From Sialis fuliginosa (taxonomy: Eukaryota; Arthropoda; Insecta; Megaloptera; Sialidae): DNA of 64,000 nucleotides. The number at the start of each line of letters is the position of its first letter. Positions within the stretch are counted from its first letter, which is position 1. The stretch is from the NCBI GenBank assembly GCA_961205875.1, contig OY540809.1, forward strand, positions 24,564,267-24,628,266. Direction: 5' to 3'. The position numbers were made by a program, and so were the translations under genes. Below the pieces are notes generated by a model. It was not told the DNA's origin, made no database searches, and was given only the letters and a program-made list of their open reading frames with translations. Shown piece after piece: positions 22,167 to 34,440 of this stretch.

Positions 22167-23126
22167 CCCGGTATTATAAAGAATTTTCTCAAGTGCAAAA
22201 GCTAATTAGCTTTTAGTTAACGCTATCTGCGAGGTGTCAAATCGTTATGAATTTGCTCGGGGTTCTAGAGCAGTGATAATAAATGTATAATACACAACCA
22301 AATTTATTTTCTTCAGAACTTAAAAAATTCCTCATTAACTTTCTTGTACAATAATCCTCAAACACAAATCACAAAATAAATCAAATTTAACAATTGAATC
22401 AATTAACAACAATCAACAATTATTTGTCAACAATTGAACTTTTTGAAAAAAAAACGGGGGCATGTAAATACCTATGTAACTTAAATAACATAATATGTAC
22501 CTATACTATTATAGGTGCTTACATATTTTTATTATAATAATAATAATAATAATAATAATAATGCATCTTTATTCTTTTAGCAATTTACACTTGCATAGAA
22601 TGAGTCAAAACGAAAAGCAAAATACAAACAAAAACAAAATAAAAATAATAAAGCAAAAACAATACAAAAAATAAACAATACATAAAATAATATAATATAG
22701 TTTTGAATAGATTGAACCGTGAATTTGAATTTTGTATCTAATAATCTTTTTGTTGTTCTTTGTTTCGCGCATGCGATATCATTCGCTACATCTGTGTTGT
22801 CATTTTTATTTAATACCTAGCAGATAGCATTAGCTAATTAGCTTTTGCTCTAGAGCAAATTATTACAGACTAGCTAACAAAATTTGCTAGCTTGCAAGCC
22901 TTTCAAATGGGGTAACAAATTTATCTGACAGTTTACTCGGAGTTTTTGACTAATAGTTGCATGCGCGGTAAGTCATTTTTTACTGTTTTTACTCAAAGTT
23001 AGTAAATTCACTTTACAAACCTTCATTTTACTTTGCATGTAACGATCCATTAAAACCTCCAAGAGAACTGTCAAATAAGTTTGATACCCCATTTGAAAGT
23101 ATTTGCAAGCTAGTCTGTAATACCGA
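22167..23126. mobile_element. MITE family A, composite or recombinant copy
   Basis: The left end is CCCGGTATTATAAAGAATTT. The matching inner block (CTAGCAGATAGCATTAGC) lies at about 22811-22850, where it runs straight into a second unit bounded by ACAGACTAGCT... and ...AGCTAGTCTGTAATACCGAG. Two related elements seem fused. An (AAT)n tract at about 22536-22562 is included. Confidence 0.55.
22536..22562. repeat. (AAT)n microsatellite
   Basis: About nine perfect TAA/AAT units are seen. Confidence 0.9.
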
Positions 23127-24762
23127 GCATTATTCTGGTTTTAAAGAATACCTTTTTTTATTTTGAAATGAACAGTCTTTATTGTACCATAAACACATAA
23201 ATAAATTATGAAAACAAATGTATGTAAGATTAAATATAAAAAATTTTATAACAAAGAAAAACTATTAGTATACGTCAATATGACTAAACATGTTGCACTT
23301 TTAATAAATAAATCAAAATAACTCTACGAAGTTCCAACATTTTTTTAAATATCCAAAACTATAAACACACTACTTCTCAAAAGTTGTTAAAATTGATATT
23401 GTTATTTTTTACATGAGTATTTTCCGTGTTTTAACAACCCCGTCGGGTGCCGTTTCCATAAAAAACAATCATAACCATACACATAAAAAGTTTAATGAAT
23501 TTTCTAGTACGTCACATAAAAAAACATAAAAACATCCCATTTTGAATAATTACCGTCAGCTAAAAAGAACAGACATATTACAACCAATTTTACCAACATC
23601 ACAACAGGTAGTGAACAAAGTACTACCAACATTGCAACACCAAGTGGAACTACCGATTCGGAAGATTTTGCTGTGACCGAAGATAGCAATTTTGTCCCAC
23701 AATCAAGGGTTATATTGTGCCCTCAAGGCAGGTGTCAAAATGTAGCACCCCCCTTTAGAATGATAAGGATATCTGTTATATCTTTTAGAGATTGACAGAC
23801 TAACCTCTGTGTTTATCCCAATCGAAGAACATGTATAGTTTAGCGAAATATCTTCCTTATTTGCATGGTGTCCATTTTTATCTCAAATAATAAATAGCGC
23901 TAATAGGGTATTTGACAATTTTTTAAAAATATATTGAAAATTGTATTTTAAAATTTTATTTAAAAAAAAATATCGAAAAAACGCTGAAAATATCTTGTTC
24001 TATTCAAATGAAAAACGCTCATTCAAAGTCACGTGGTATCCGTGACGTCAATTGCTCCTCAACAAACCAACAGGGATTGAGTATTTTGACGTGTAACGTA
24101 TTTTCTGACGTCATACCACTACATATGTGCCAGACACGTTTGTGATCAACAGGTTAAAAATTACAATTTTAAATTAGGTTTATTATTAAAATACTGACTT
24201 ATTTTACCTTCGTAAAAAAACACTTGATTGTATATTATAGTAATATATACAAATTGTTTACAACATTATTAGCAATAGAGTCAAATATCCTATTTCTCAA
24301 ACAATTTTTATCAACACTGAATATCATTGTCTATGTCATAGGCATAAATTATCATAAACTCTATGATAATTTAAATAACATATAAAATATGCAATGTAGT
24401 TTGTAGATTTCAAAAACAATATCAAGATTAATTGTCCGCGAGCTAACTTCGTTTGCAACCCGTGTTCGAAATAAATAAATTTCAATTATTTAGCCCCCTC
24501 TGTATCCAGTGCCAGTCTCATAATTATTTTAATTTGCATACTATACATTTATAATTTAACAACATGTATATTTTATAATGCAAAACAGTGCGACTTAAAA
24601 AATGTTTCACTTCTTCAGCGGTTAGACCAAAAGATAAATTAATCAAAGAAGTTGAATCACAAAGATCGAAAATTAATAAATAAATTATCGAATAGAAATT
24701 ACTGTACAATATTACCACAATGAATGAAATCCTAGAAAAAATATGAAAAACTAGTGCGCACC
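23127..24762. other. AT-rich DNA without recognised features
   Basis: No frame with coding texture is seen. Patches such as TAGCACCCCCCTTTAGAATG near 23741 may be element edges, but no partner end was found. Confidence 0.45.
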
Positions 24763-24915
24763 CAGGGGGGGAGCGTTAGACCCCCCTCCCCCTCCGAATT
24801 TGTCAATATACATTATTTAATTTAACAATTATGAAACAGTGATACATAAAAAAATAAAAATTCCATATAATTACAACAAAAATTACCCCCACCCCCTCCC
24901 CGGCGTGCATCCCTG
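24763..24915. mobile_element. Possible small hAT-type remnant (CAGGG...CCCTG)
   Basis: The ends CAGGGGGGGAGCG and CAGGGATGCACGCC (right end, reverse-complemented), with C-rich/G-rich subterminal blocks, resemble hAT MITE termini. No clear 8-bp duplication was found. Confidence 0.35.
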
Positions 24916-25498
24916 CACAGTAAAATATTAACTATTTTCTTCAGGTTTCTTGGCTGGTGTCTACGTTGTCGTATTTTATTACTTGACATTTCAACTTCAC
25001 GTAGAAGTCTTCTTTAAAAGTATTTCTGAAACACTTTCAAAATACTTTTCAAGACTCCGGCATGCGAGTTAAAACGTGAAGTAATGAAATACAACGCCGA
25101 CATAGACATCAGTTCGGAAACTAAGTTCATACTTATTATTATATAGTATTAAAAACGGACTACTTACTACTAAAGAGAAACAAGCAATGTACTACAATAG
25201 AAAACCTAAAAAAATTGCCGGAAATTTGTGACCGCTCCCTGCTTTTCAATATTTAATATTATTATATTAGGATAATGTACAAAACGAAACATTTTTTAAA
25301 TTCAATTTAATTTATTATCGTTTATTTACAGACACTCTAATAGAGCGGCAATAAAGTTTCGTATAACCTAAAGAAACTGTTCTTTGGAAAAGAAAGTGGT
25401 GGTACCTCACCCACGTAAGCGCACGGTTGAAGTGAAACTTCTTTTGTTTTCATTAACCATGTGAATTAAATAAATTAAGCTAATTGTAAGCGTATTAA

Positions 25499-26158
25499 CC
25501 CCTTAATATACACGCTTGTGTCAGACACGAGCACATCTTACTGTTGAAGAAATGCATGTTGAGCAGACGTAGTATTCAACCTAGTCCACTGCGTCTAACC
25601 GAGAGCCACTTTCCTGAATATGTTCCACCAACTGAGAAAAAGACTAACCCATGTAGGTATTGCGCTGTATGTTGCAGCAAACGAGACGAAAAAGGAAAGA
25701 AAAAACGCAGAGACAAGATATTTTTGCAAAAATTGCAATGTGGCATTATATGCCGTGCAATGTTTCATGGTGTATCATACACAATTGAATTTTTTGTTTT
25801 ATTTTTTTTTGTGATGTGCACATATGTCAATAACATATAATACATAAATACTATGGTAATTTTTAACTACTTTGCAAAGGAAAAAAATGATTGAGTACGC
25901 CACTGATATTTAAGACAAAGTATAATTTATAAGTAAGGTCCTTATAAATTTTATTATAATAATCATATATTTAATGAATAAACAACATTTTATTTAAGAA
26001 AATACAATTTATGTATACGCCTCGCTCCCCCAGATAAAGTACAGTTACAACGCCACTGAAAATATTTTTTTTCAAGTTAATTAGGTAAAAACACTTTAAA
26101 AAAATCCGATCATTTTTTGACCGAAAAATCAAAATTAATGTGTAGATACATTAATGGG
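25499..26158 (+). mobile_element. piggyBac element remnant with TTAA target duplication
   Basis: TTAA at 25495-25498 and 26159-26162 flanks a segment with imperfect inverted ends: CCCCTTAATATACA on the left, and CCCATTAATGTATC on the right when reverse-complemented. TTAA duplication and CCC-starting termini are the signature of piggyBac elements. The interior carries the transposase C-terminus pseudogene and about 340 bp of AT-rich 3' sequence, including GTACGCCACTG-like pieces resembling hAT termini. It sits inside dispersed repeat F. Confidence 0.65.
25540..25815 (+). pseudogene. piggyBac transposase C-terminal fragment, frameshifted
   Basis: Frame 1 (from 25544) reads LRLTESHFPEYVPPTEKK and then a Cys-rich stretch, CRYCAVC. 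A second frame takes over near 25700 and reads ETRYFCKNCNVALYAVQCF, then YHTQLNF. Together they match the end of piggyBac-family transposases: an R-L-x-x-x-HFP-x-x-IPPT-x-KK motif, then a C-x2-C / C-x2-C RING/PHD-like zinc-binding domain and a terminal YHT-x-x-NF. The switch of frame shows at least one indel, and the catalytic DDD domain is missing, so the copy is dead. It lies inside a TTAA-flanked segment (25499-26158), consistent with an internally deleted element. Confidence 0.8.
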
Positions 26159-26650
26159 TTAAATTAATAATCAAACGTATTATTTTGACGGTTTAGAAAA
26201 ACTCGCCGCGAGCAAACTCGCAATTAAAAAAGAATACATATTTTCTTTGGATTGGATCAAAATTTCAATAAAATTAAATACAATCAAATTATAAAAAAAA
26301 ACACTGGTAAAACAATTTGGCAAGATAAATCCTTATAATTAGAAATCAAAAATTAAAAAAAAATTATAAAATCCAAAATCTCAGTTTTCTTCCTCATCAG
26401 AATCTTCGCCGCGACTAAAACAAAAGCTATTTGGTTAACGCGGGACGCGCGGGGAAAGGGGCAATTATTTGTTTTTGTTTGTAGTGAACTTAAAAGAGGG
26501 TACTTGAGACGAGAAATGTTTGTGACGAAAATATTCAAAATTATAAACAATAATATATCAAGTGCGGTCGATTCGACTCCGCGCGACTGCTTGAAGGTTA
26601 ATGACCATTTATTTAATATACTATATAGTATATATATGTATGTATATTAT

Positions 26651-27386
26651 ATCAAATCATATATTATAAATACACTACCTATACTCTATTTCATTTAAAA
26701 ATGCAGTGGTTGCCGTGGTATTTAACGGTAAAATGCATAGTCCAGCTTTAAATTTTGAAATAAAAATTACTCCTCTGAAACATCGTAAGTGGATTCATTT
26801 TGGCGTAACCTACAACTTTTTTATTTTCGAAAATTCTGAGAACTGGGTCGTTTTTGATGTGGCATGCGACAAACATGTTTAAGGTGTAGGTCAAGGCAAA
26901 ATACCCTTGATTTTTGTAGGCCAGTATAACCATAACATTTTACTATTATTTATCTAGCAATTGTGCAAAAATCAGCCGGTTATTTATAAATTACATAACA
27001 TCATGAATTTGACATGTTGAGGGTGCATGTAGGTCTCGCTAAATACCCCAATATTTTTTCAGGTCAATATATTTTCCGATGTTTGCATTATAAAATCTTG
27101 TAATTCAAGTAAAAAAGAAAGAGTTATTCATAAATTTCCTATAACTATCGTTAAATTGACATGTTTGACGCATTCCACATAAAAAACGCCCCAAGTCTCA
27201 GAATTTTCGAAGATAAAAAAGTTGTAGGTTACGCCAAAGTGAATCCGGTCACGAAGTTTCAGAGTATTTTTTATTTCAAAATTTAAAGCCGGGACAGAGG
27301 ACTAGCACGATTCGTACCGTTAAAACCCCGGAAACCACTGCATTCTTAAATGAAATAGAGTATAGTATGTTTAATATATGATCAAA
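26651..27386. mobile_element. Foldback element, about 230-bp arms
   Basis: Left text ACCTATACTCTATTTCATTT, ATGCAGTGGTTGCCG, GGCGTAACCTACAAC and TTCTGAGA is mirrored on the right (GAAATAGAGTATA, GGAAACCACTGCAT, GTTGTAGGTTACGCC). The unpaired centre is about 26887-27163. It is inserted in repeat F. Confidence 0.7.
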
Positions 27387-27699
27387 TGCACAACCACCGC
27401 GATAACTTGAACTCGTGGCGAGTTAGCCTTGCGGTCGAGTTGGCTCTGCGGCAAGTTGTCCCATTCCGTTATTTTGACGCATAAATCATATATAAAACAC
27501 GTAGCTTGACACCGACTTACGATTAAACTGACTTGTATGCATTCATCCATCTTTCACTTATTGTACGCTATTCATTTATCTTTCTCTTATACATATACTC
27601 ATCGCTCTCTCATGCATATACATACTCTCCTTAGCGTGTCATCTTTTAAAAACATGTCTCATTTTAAAATCATTAAAAAATAAACTTTGAAATAGCTAC

Positions 27700-29908
27700 A
27701 GAGCCGTAAAGCATAGAAATCTTAAAACCTCGGAATCCAGGACCAGTCATGAATCTTTATGAAACCTTTTGGAATGTGTTTTTAACACTAAATAGAAAAA
27801 AGTTAAAAAAAAAATTTTGCACGGTCTCAATTTTTTATATATTAAAATTAATAATTGGGTCATTCTATATAAAATCATAAAGGTGCTAAAGTTGCAACAT
27901 TTTGAATTTTGATGAAAGTTTAATCATTTGTTATTATACTTATTAGATAGCAGACACTGTAGTTAGAAAATTTTTAATGGCCATAGTTCGGGGGTGGTGA
28001 CCATTTTACCCTCTTAAGATATGAAGATTTCGTCGATTTTCAACGTTTTTTCAACTCGCTATAGTACTCGTTCTAATAAAGCAATTATAACGGGCTTGAT
28101 GTCATTTGAAAGCATAAAAAGTCTAGTTTCAAATGATCTAGCACGATTTTAAGTTTAAATTATTTTTTTTGTATTAAGAGGCTTTTTAATTTTATTAATA
28201 TTATTGTCATTTTTTCTATTTTTCGAAATTTATTGTGGCTTTAAGGTTAAACTGAGAAAGCTATAATTATGCGTAAGTTATGTTCATTTATAGTACTCAG
28301 TACCCACAAAAAATCAGCTTGATTGATGCACATTTTTTATTAAAAAAATTTAGTTAAATATCGCAAAAATCCCGAAAACACCAAAATCAGCTTCGAAACA
28401 AATAGCGGGAAAAAAAGAAAAATTTGGGGAAAACTCATAGAATCTTATTTAAAGTACTTGAAAAGAGCTTCAAAATGAGCACTGTTAAAAGTTGATTGTA
28501 CAAAAATTGACGGAGATATGATACAAATAAAATTAGTATTAATATTTTTTAGCGTAAAAATTATCAACAATAACCCCACCATTACCACCAAAATCAAAAT
28601 TGGACGTAATCCTTCTACAATTCCTTTCACTTGAGTACTATCAATGTGATCCAGGAGTTTTGACCGTTTTAAATGCCTGGTTTTGAAAAAAAGTTTGATT
28701 GAAATGACGAGAGATTTTTTATAATTTCAAAGAAAATTATCTTTTTTTTAATTACTCAAAAACTAATACAGATACGAAAAAATAGCAAGAATAAAAAAAG
28801 TTAGGATTTTTTATTTACTATAAGTTTTTTTTTTTGTTTTCTGTAGCATTAAAAATAATTGAGTTATGAACGTTTGAAGTGTGTATGTTACAGTGAAAGT
28901 CCCCATTCCCTGTCCCTTTAAACGGAATAATTTTTAAAATGAAGGGTTCAAATAAGTCAAAACTTTTGGATCACATTGATAGTACTCAAGTGAAAGGAAT
29001 TGTAGAAGGATTATGTCCATTTTTGATTTTGGTGGTAATGGTGGGGGTATTGTTGATAATTTTTACGCTGAAAAATATTAATACTAATTTTATTTGTATC
29101 ATATCTCCGTCAATTTTTGTACAATCAACTTTTAACAGTGCTCATTTTGAAGCTCTTTTCAAGTACTTTAAAAAAGATTCTATGAGTTTTCCCCAAATTT
29201 TTCTTTTTTTCCCGCTATTTGTTTCGAAGCTGATTTTGGTGTTTTCGGGATTTTTGCGATATTTAACTAAATTTTTTTAATAAAAAATGTGCATCAATCA
29301 AGCTGATTTTTCGTGGGTACTGAGTACTATAAATGTACATAACTTACGCATAATAATAGCTTTCTCAGTTTAACCTTAAAGCCACAATAAATTTCGAAAA
29401 ATAGAAAAAATGTAAATAATATTAATAAAATTTAAAAGCCTCTTTATACAAAAAAAATAATTTAAACTTAAAATCGTAGATCATTTGAAACTAGACTTTT
29501 TATGCTTTCAAATGACATCAAGCCCGTTATAATTGCTTTATTAGAACGAGTACTATAGCGAGTTGAAAAAACGTTGAAAATCGACGAAATCTTCATATCT
29601 TAAGAGGGTAAAATGGTCACCAGCCCCGAACTATGGCCATTAAAAATATTCTAACTACAGTTTCTGCTATCTAATAAGTATAATAACAAATGATTAAACT
29701 TTCATCAAAATTCAAAATGTTGTAACTTCAGCACCTTGATGATTTTATATGGAATGACCCAATTATTAATTTTAATATATAAAAAATTGAGACCGTGCAA
29801 AAATTTTCTTTTTAACTTTTTTCTATTTAGTGTTAAAAACACATTCCAAAAGGTTTCATAAAGATTCATCGACTGGTCCTGGATTCCGAGGTATAAATCT
29901 TACGGCTC
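27700..29908. mobile_element. 2.2-kb foldback element, about 950-bp arms
   Basis: AGAGCCGTAA and CTCGGAATCCAGGACCAGTC on the left mirror the right end. Pairing continues almost without breaks to TTGATAGTACTCAAGTGAAA at 28957-28976 and its complement near 28630-28650, leaving a centre of about 300 bp. Transcription would give a very long hairpin RNA. The longest open frame (28939-29280) lies in the right arm; its counterpart in the left arm is broken. Confidence 0.8.
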
Positions 29909-29909
29909 T

Positions 29910-30518
29910 CCATTTATCAAATTTGTATTCTAATTTTAAATCGCCAGAAATCAATAAACGAATTATAAAACCAATAAAGATAAATCTACACATCAAATTA
30001 TCTTTTTTAAATAAACCAAGTGAGAATAGCTACCAGATTATATCACACATCTATATACCCTCCGAACACGAATTTCATTTTTGTCGCTTTAAATGTATTT
30101 TATCACCGGCGGTTATGTAAGCTAAAACACATAGGTGGATGCGGTACTTCGTTTTATAATGTGTTTACTATTCACGATCAGCATTCGTAACCACGGCCGA
30201 TAACACAGTACCGCTCTAATGGCTAGGACGAATACATATTCATCTGTTAACCGCAGAGAATTTAACAATCTCTCAGAACTTAGACCATTTGGAATATTAT
30301 GTATTTATCTGCTTTAAACATTTTCGTTTAACGAGTATATGTATGCACAAAGTATGCTTGAAATGAGATGAAATTCAGAAGACAGCAAACCCGTATCAAA
30401 TAAATTAGCTGCAAATTAATTCACTGTAATATGTAAAAAATAAATATTGGAAATTTGATAATTTCTTTTGCAAAAATATTTATGAATATATTTTGTTATT
30501 TGGAATATTATGTATATT
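29910..30518. other. Low-repeat DNA with one GC-richer patch
   Basis: 30120-30260 is less AT-rich (GTGGATGCGGTACTTCG, CACGGCCGATAACACAGTAC), but no splice-bounded open frame is visible. Confidence 0.4.
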
Positions 30519-30783
30519 GCTTCCTCGCAATATCGAAGATACGAGAAGCTTTGTGATCGTTTCAGATTGAGACAAAAAAAATATTCTCCGATTTTAAAAT
30601 TTTAAATTGATTTATCCGTTTCACGTCAAGACAAACACTTTTCGTTTTGTGTCTGTTTGTCCGTGTATCCGTCCGTCTGTCCCCTGAATCCTTGCCACAC
30701 GCATAACTCATGAAGCACTGAACCGATATTATTGAAACTTGATCGGATGGTTGGGTTTGGCTTGAGGACGGTCCCATTTCAAA
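30519..30783 (-). repeat. Repeat B, tail fragment
   Basis: TTCCTCGCAATATCGAAGAT, ACGAGAAGCTTTGTGATCGT and CAGATTGAGACAAAAAAA are the complement of the B tail. It ends at the block GGACGGTCCCATTTCAAA. Confidence 0.75.
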
Positions 30784-30890
30784 TAGTTAAATTTAACAGT
30801 TTTAGAAGTCAGTTTACTTTTTTTTCTTAAAAAGTATTTTATTGGCTTGACACCGATTTCAAAAAGTGTTAAAATTAATTATAATGTACA

Positions 30891-31420
30891 TATATGGCAC
30901 AACGAAGGTGGCGAATTTCATGTTTGAGTTTTTGATGAAAATAATTTCATGTTATGACTTTAAAAAATAGCTAAGATCATTGCAACTACTGCAACACTAG
31001 TCTTTAAACATTATTTAAAAGGAGCAAGCTAAGAATTATAAATTGATGAAATAAGAGTAATAAAAGAGAAACATGTTGCTAGTTATCATCATTAAGGGAA
31101 CATTTGAAAATATAGTTTTGTAGAACAATGAATAAAGCTTACAAGAACGTTAAAACCATTAAAAAAATGTTTTTCTATACGTACGGGTTGCTTTTGTTTT
31201 CGTATTAGCACTTACGGACACGTTCCCTTGATGACTTTTGCTACTTATTTTTAATTTTAATGTGTTAAAATATTGAATTTTGAAGTAAATTAATTTAGGT
31301 GACATTAAAACTGAACAATACGATGAATTTGATATATTTATTTTAAACAATAAAAAACGTTTTTATCATTTTATGAGCTGCCATAGCAAATTCGCCACCT
31401 CCGTGATTTTGTGCCATATA
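30891..31420. mobile_element. MITE with TATATGGCACAA ends
   Basis: TATATGGCACAACGAAGGTG then GCGAATTT on the left mirrors TATATGGCACAAAATCACGG then AGGTGGCGAATTTGC from the right. The interior is AT-rich. Confidence 0.55.
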
Positions 31421-31435
31421 CTTTTCAGTGTTTAT

Positions 31436-31675
31436 AGTTTCTTTTTTTTTTGAAGTCAGTTTTTTTAAGTTTTTTGTTTTTTCCTTTCGAGTGACGTATT
31501 TCAAATTTTCAAAGTCCATCGTGAGATTCTGATGAAATTTAAATGGAACCACCTCGGGAGTATACTCTTTCAAACAAACAATAATCGTCCAGACCAGTGC
31601 ATATTTGTTGGAGAACATAAATAATAAATATATATTGTTGAATTGAGAACATCCTCCTTTTTTAAAGACGGTTCA
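31436..31675 (-). repeat. Repeat G, minus copy
   Basis: TTCCTTTCGAGTGACGTATT, GGAACCACCTCGGGAGTATA, TTTCAAACAAACAATAATCG and ATTGAGAACATCCTCCTTTT recur at 60225-60503. The unit belongs to the ACCGACTTCAAAAAAGG type recalled from Lepidoptera. Confidence 0.6.
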
Positions 31676-32246
31676 ATAGGTTATTCATAGTATATTCTAA
31701 TATCCGATAATACATTTTCGTTTATAGATATCTTCCTCTTACTTTTTGATATAAAAATTTGTAAATAAAATATACTAGATATGAAAAATTTAATCAAATA
31801 TAGAAGCAATCTTTCAGACTCGATTTTTTACATGTGCCACTCTAAAAATCGTTTACCAATATGTAAATTGAACTTTTATACACGCATGATTAGAATTTCA
31901 TTATTCTGAAGCGCGTGAAACCTATATGTTATCAAATTTTCATTGCTGTTTCCCGCCGTTAGAATATAAAAATACTCTCTAATGACATTTATATGAGAGA
32001 GCATCTTAGAAACAAACCATTTAAGACTTATAGGATCAGGGAGCGCTGGTAGAAGCATGCATTTTAATTTTATGTTTATGTATTCGTTAGTTGTTTATAT
32101 TTTTCGTACAAAAGTTTTCAAAAATTTGGGTTGTTATTTCAAAAATGAAAGTTACCAAAAAATGAGTTTGTCTACGAGAACTTATGTACACGCGTTAGAA
32201 GTTATACTTCTTTAGCGTTATTGAAAAACAACCTCAAATATTTTAA

Positions 32247-32678
32247 CCCTAGATCACTAAACATATTTTCAAGTTACAGTTTCACTAAATATTTGTCTGA
32301 TAGTAGGAAATTAAACATCAATATTTTTTTTATTATTATATATTTTAGTAAAAACGTGGCTTACATTACACAACATGTAGTTAAATCTACCTAAAAACTA
32401 TAGCTAACTAAAGTAATTCTTTACACTCATTGCAAACTTAAACAGCGTGTTTACCACAAATGGCCTTGCTGATGGAATGACATGGCCATCCGATGCTTTT
32501 TGGTATTGACAGAATACGCAAATTTTGCGTTTGGTTCACGGAATCTCCGGAACTAAATAGCGTGCGTACACGATGAGTACACGCAGGTCACTAATTTGCT
32601 CACTTATGAAGGTACACTTTAATACCCAATAAGTGGGAGGTATGGAGGCTGTGAGACTAATATTTAGTGATCTAAGGG
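32247..32678. mobile_element. piggyBac-type MITE (CCCTAGATCACTAAA ends)
   Basis: The inverted ends are CCCTAGATCACTAAA and CCCTTAGATCACTAAA. TTAA precedes the left end; the right flank is TAAA, a degraded partner. It lies inside J3. Confidence 0.6.
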
Positions 32679-32737
32679 TAAACACTTAATTTTTATAACC
32701 CTCGATATCTCTGGTGGCGAATCAGAAGACACTACTG

Positions 32738-33030
32738 CCCGGTATTATAAAGAATTTGCTAGAGTGCAAATTAACTTCCAGCTAACGCTATCTGCTAGGT
32801 ATTAAATATAAATGAGAATCACTCACAGATTTAGCGAATGAAATCGTACATGTGATAAAATAAGTGCTGCCAAATGTACCTCATAAAATATATAGCATTT
32901 ACATTATTATACATTTACTACCACTGCTTTAAAATATCGAGCAATTTCATAACAATTTTACACCTAGCAGATAGCGTTAGCTGGAAGTTAATTTGTTTTT
33001 GCAAGCTAGCAAATTATTTATAATACCGGG
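32738..33030. mobile_element. MITE family A, copy inside J3
   Basis: CCCGGTATTATAAAGAATTT at the left and ATTTATAATACCGGG at the right, with the CAGCTAACGCTATCTGCTAG block mirrored, closely match the 279-564 copy. Confidence 0.8.
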
Positions 33031-34097
33031 TATACGCCATTTAAACTGGACGCTTTTCTCATTTTCACACAGTGTTATTTAAATTTGTGTAATTGTCTTT
33101 CAAATGTTCGAATTTTACTATAACTTTCACTAAGTATCCACTGTTCTTCATAAGAATGTTATACTGACTATATCAAATTCCACACATACAATTAATTTAA
33201 TGTCTCTTTCTCACAAGTACATAAATATAGTTAATATACACTACACCTTCGATTACTCTCGTGTTGCACTCGCACACGTTGTCTGTCCCTGAGCCGCACT
33301 CTTTTATTGTTTACTTCACAAAAAAACAAGTTTTTTTCCGAGCGTTACATCGAACACGGTCATCAGTCAATCGTAAAAATTCCCATTTAAAAATGTGTCG
33401 CGGTGCGCCTAAAGAAGTACAACTTCAAAAACATATTATTACTTTCTAAACTGAGTGAAAAGTATTTCTATAGGTAGCTTAATTTTCGAAATAAAAATGT
33501 TATTTTGAACATCCGGTGTATTCATTCACTCTATAAAGAAATAAGTGAGTTATTTTTACTTTTTCCTCAAACTAAAAATAATAGTTACGCTCCTGTACGT
33601 ACGTGTAAACAATCCGTTTGGAAGCAATATTCGAAATATTCACAATAGACAGTAATATATCATGTGATCTGTATGCGGATACGATGATATAAATCTTTCT
33701 ACCGTTCCAAAGGTTATTGTTTTCCACTTTTTCATCTAAACTATAAATAAGAACCACCTAAAATACTTGAATGAATTATTGTTGTGTTTCCTCATTTTGA
33801 ATTTTAAATTAGATTTTTTAACAAATTTCTTCGAGAAATGATATATAGGATTTCTTATTTAATATGAAGAATATTATTTATGTAGGTAGGTATACTTCAA
33901 ACAAAATATTTCGGGATTTTAAATGTAATATCTCTGACAACATATAGGCTTGAATCGAAAAATAATAACAAAATATTTTTTGTATCATACCTATAACATA
34001 TTGGCTAGAAAAAATTGATAAAAAAATGAATCTTATTTATCTACATATATATTTCTAATAACTCTTTATTACACTGTTTGTACTAAATATTTTTAAC

Positions 34098-34440
34098 CGA
34101 CTTCAAAAAAGGAAGAGGTTCTCGATTCGACAATTAATATTTTTTTATGTATTTTCGGGCATAACTCCGACAAGTATGCATCGTTTTGGATGATTTTTTG
34201 TTTATTTGAACATTGACTTCGAAGATACTCAAAAAGGAAAAACAAAAAAGTTAGAAACACTGAAAAGTATACTTAATAATTCAATTTAACAGTTTTAGAA
34301 ATCGATGCAAAACTAATAAAAAACATTTTATTAAAGAAAAAAAGAAGAGCGACTTCAAAAACAGTTAAATTTAATTATTAGGTATACTTTTCAGTGTATT
34401 TAGGGGTTTTTTAGCCGGTTTTATTTTTTTTATTTATTTT
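34098..34440 (+). repeat. Repeat G, plus copy
   Basis: ACCGACTTCAAAAAAGGAAG then AGGTTCTCGATTCGACAA is the typical start. An inner inverted pair (CACTGAAAAGTATACTTAAT and its complement near 34371-34400) follows. Confidence 0.6.

Larger units (their letters stand above)
25330..27660 (+). repeat. Dispersed repeat F, interrupted copy
   Basis: GGTTGAAGTGAAACTTCTTT, CAAACGTATTATTTTGACG, AACACGTAGCTTGACAC and TTTCTCTTATACATATACTC recur in the same order, as complement, at 56880-57350. The piggyBac relic and a foldback element are inserted between these blocks here. Its class is unknown. Confidence 0.55.
32175..33430 (-). mobile_element. Dispersed repeat J, copy 3, with two nested MITEs
   Basis: GTACACGCGTTAGAAGTTAT then ACTTCTTTAGCGTTATTGAA is the complement of the right end of J1. 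GTGTCGCGGTGCGCCTAAAG then AAGTACAACTTC is the complement of its left end. A TTAA MITE and MITE A2 lie inside. Confidence 0.55.

Noticed and set aside
25885-26060. Two TACGCCACTG/AACGCCACTG pieces as a small hAT element
   Set aside because: Both pieces point the same way, so they do not form inverted ends, and no duplication was found.
28939-29280. 113-codon frame with hydrophobic stretch
   Set aside because: It lies in one arm of a foldback, its mirror in the other arm is interrupted, and T-rich DNA encodes hydrophobic residues by default.
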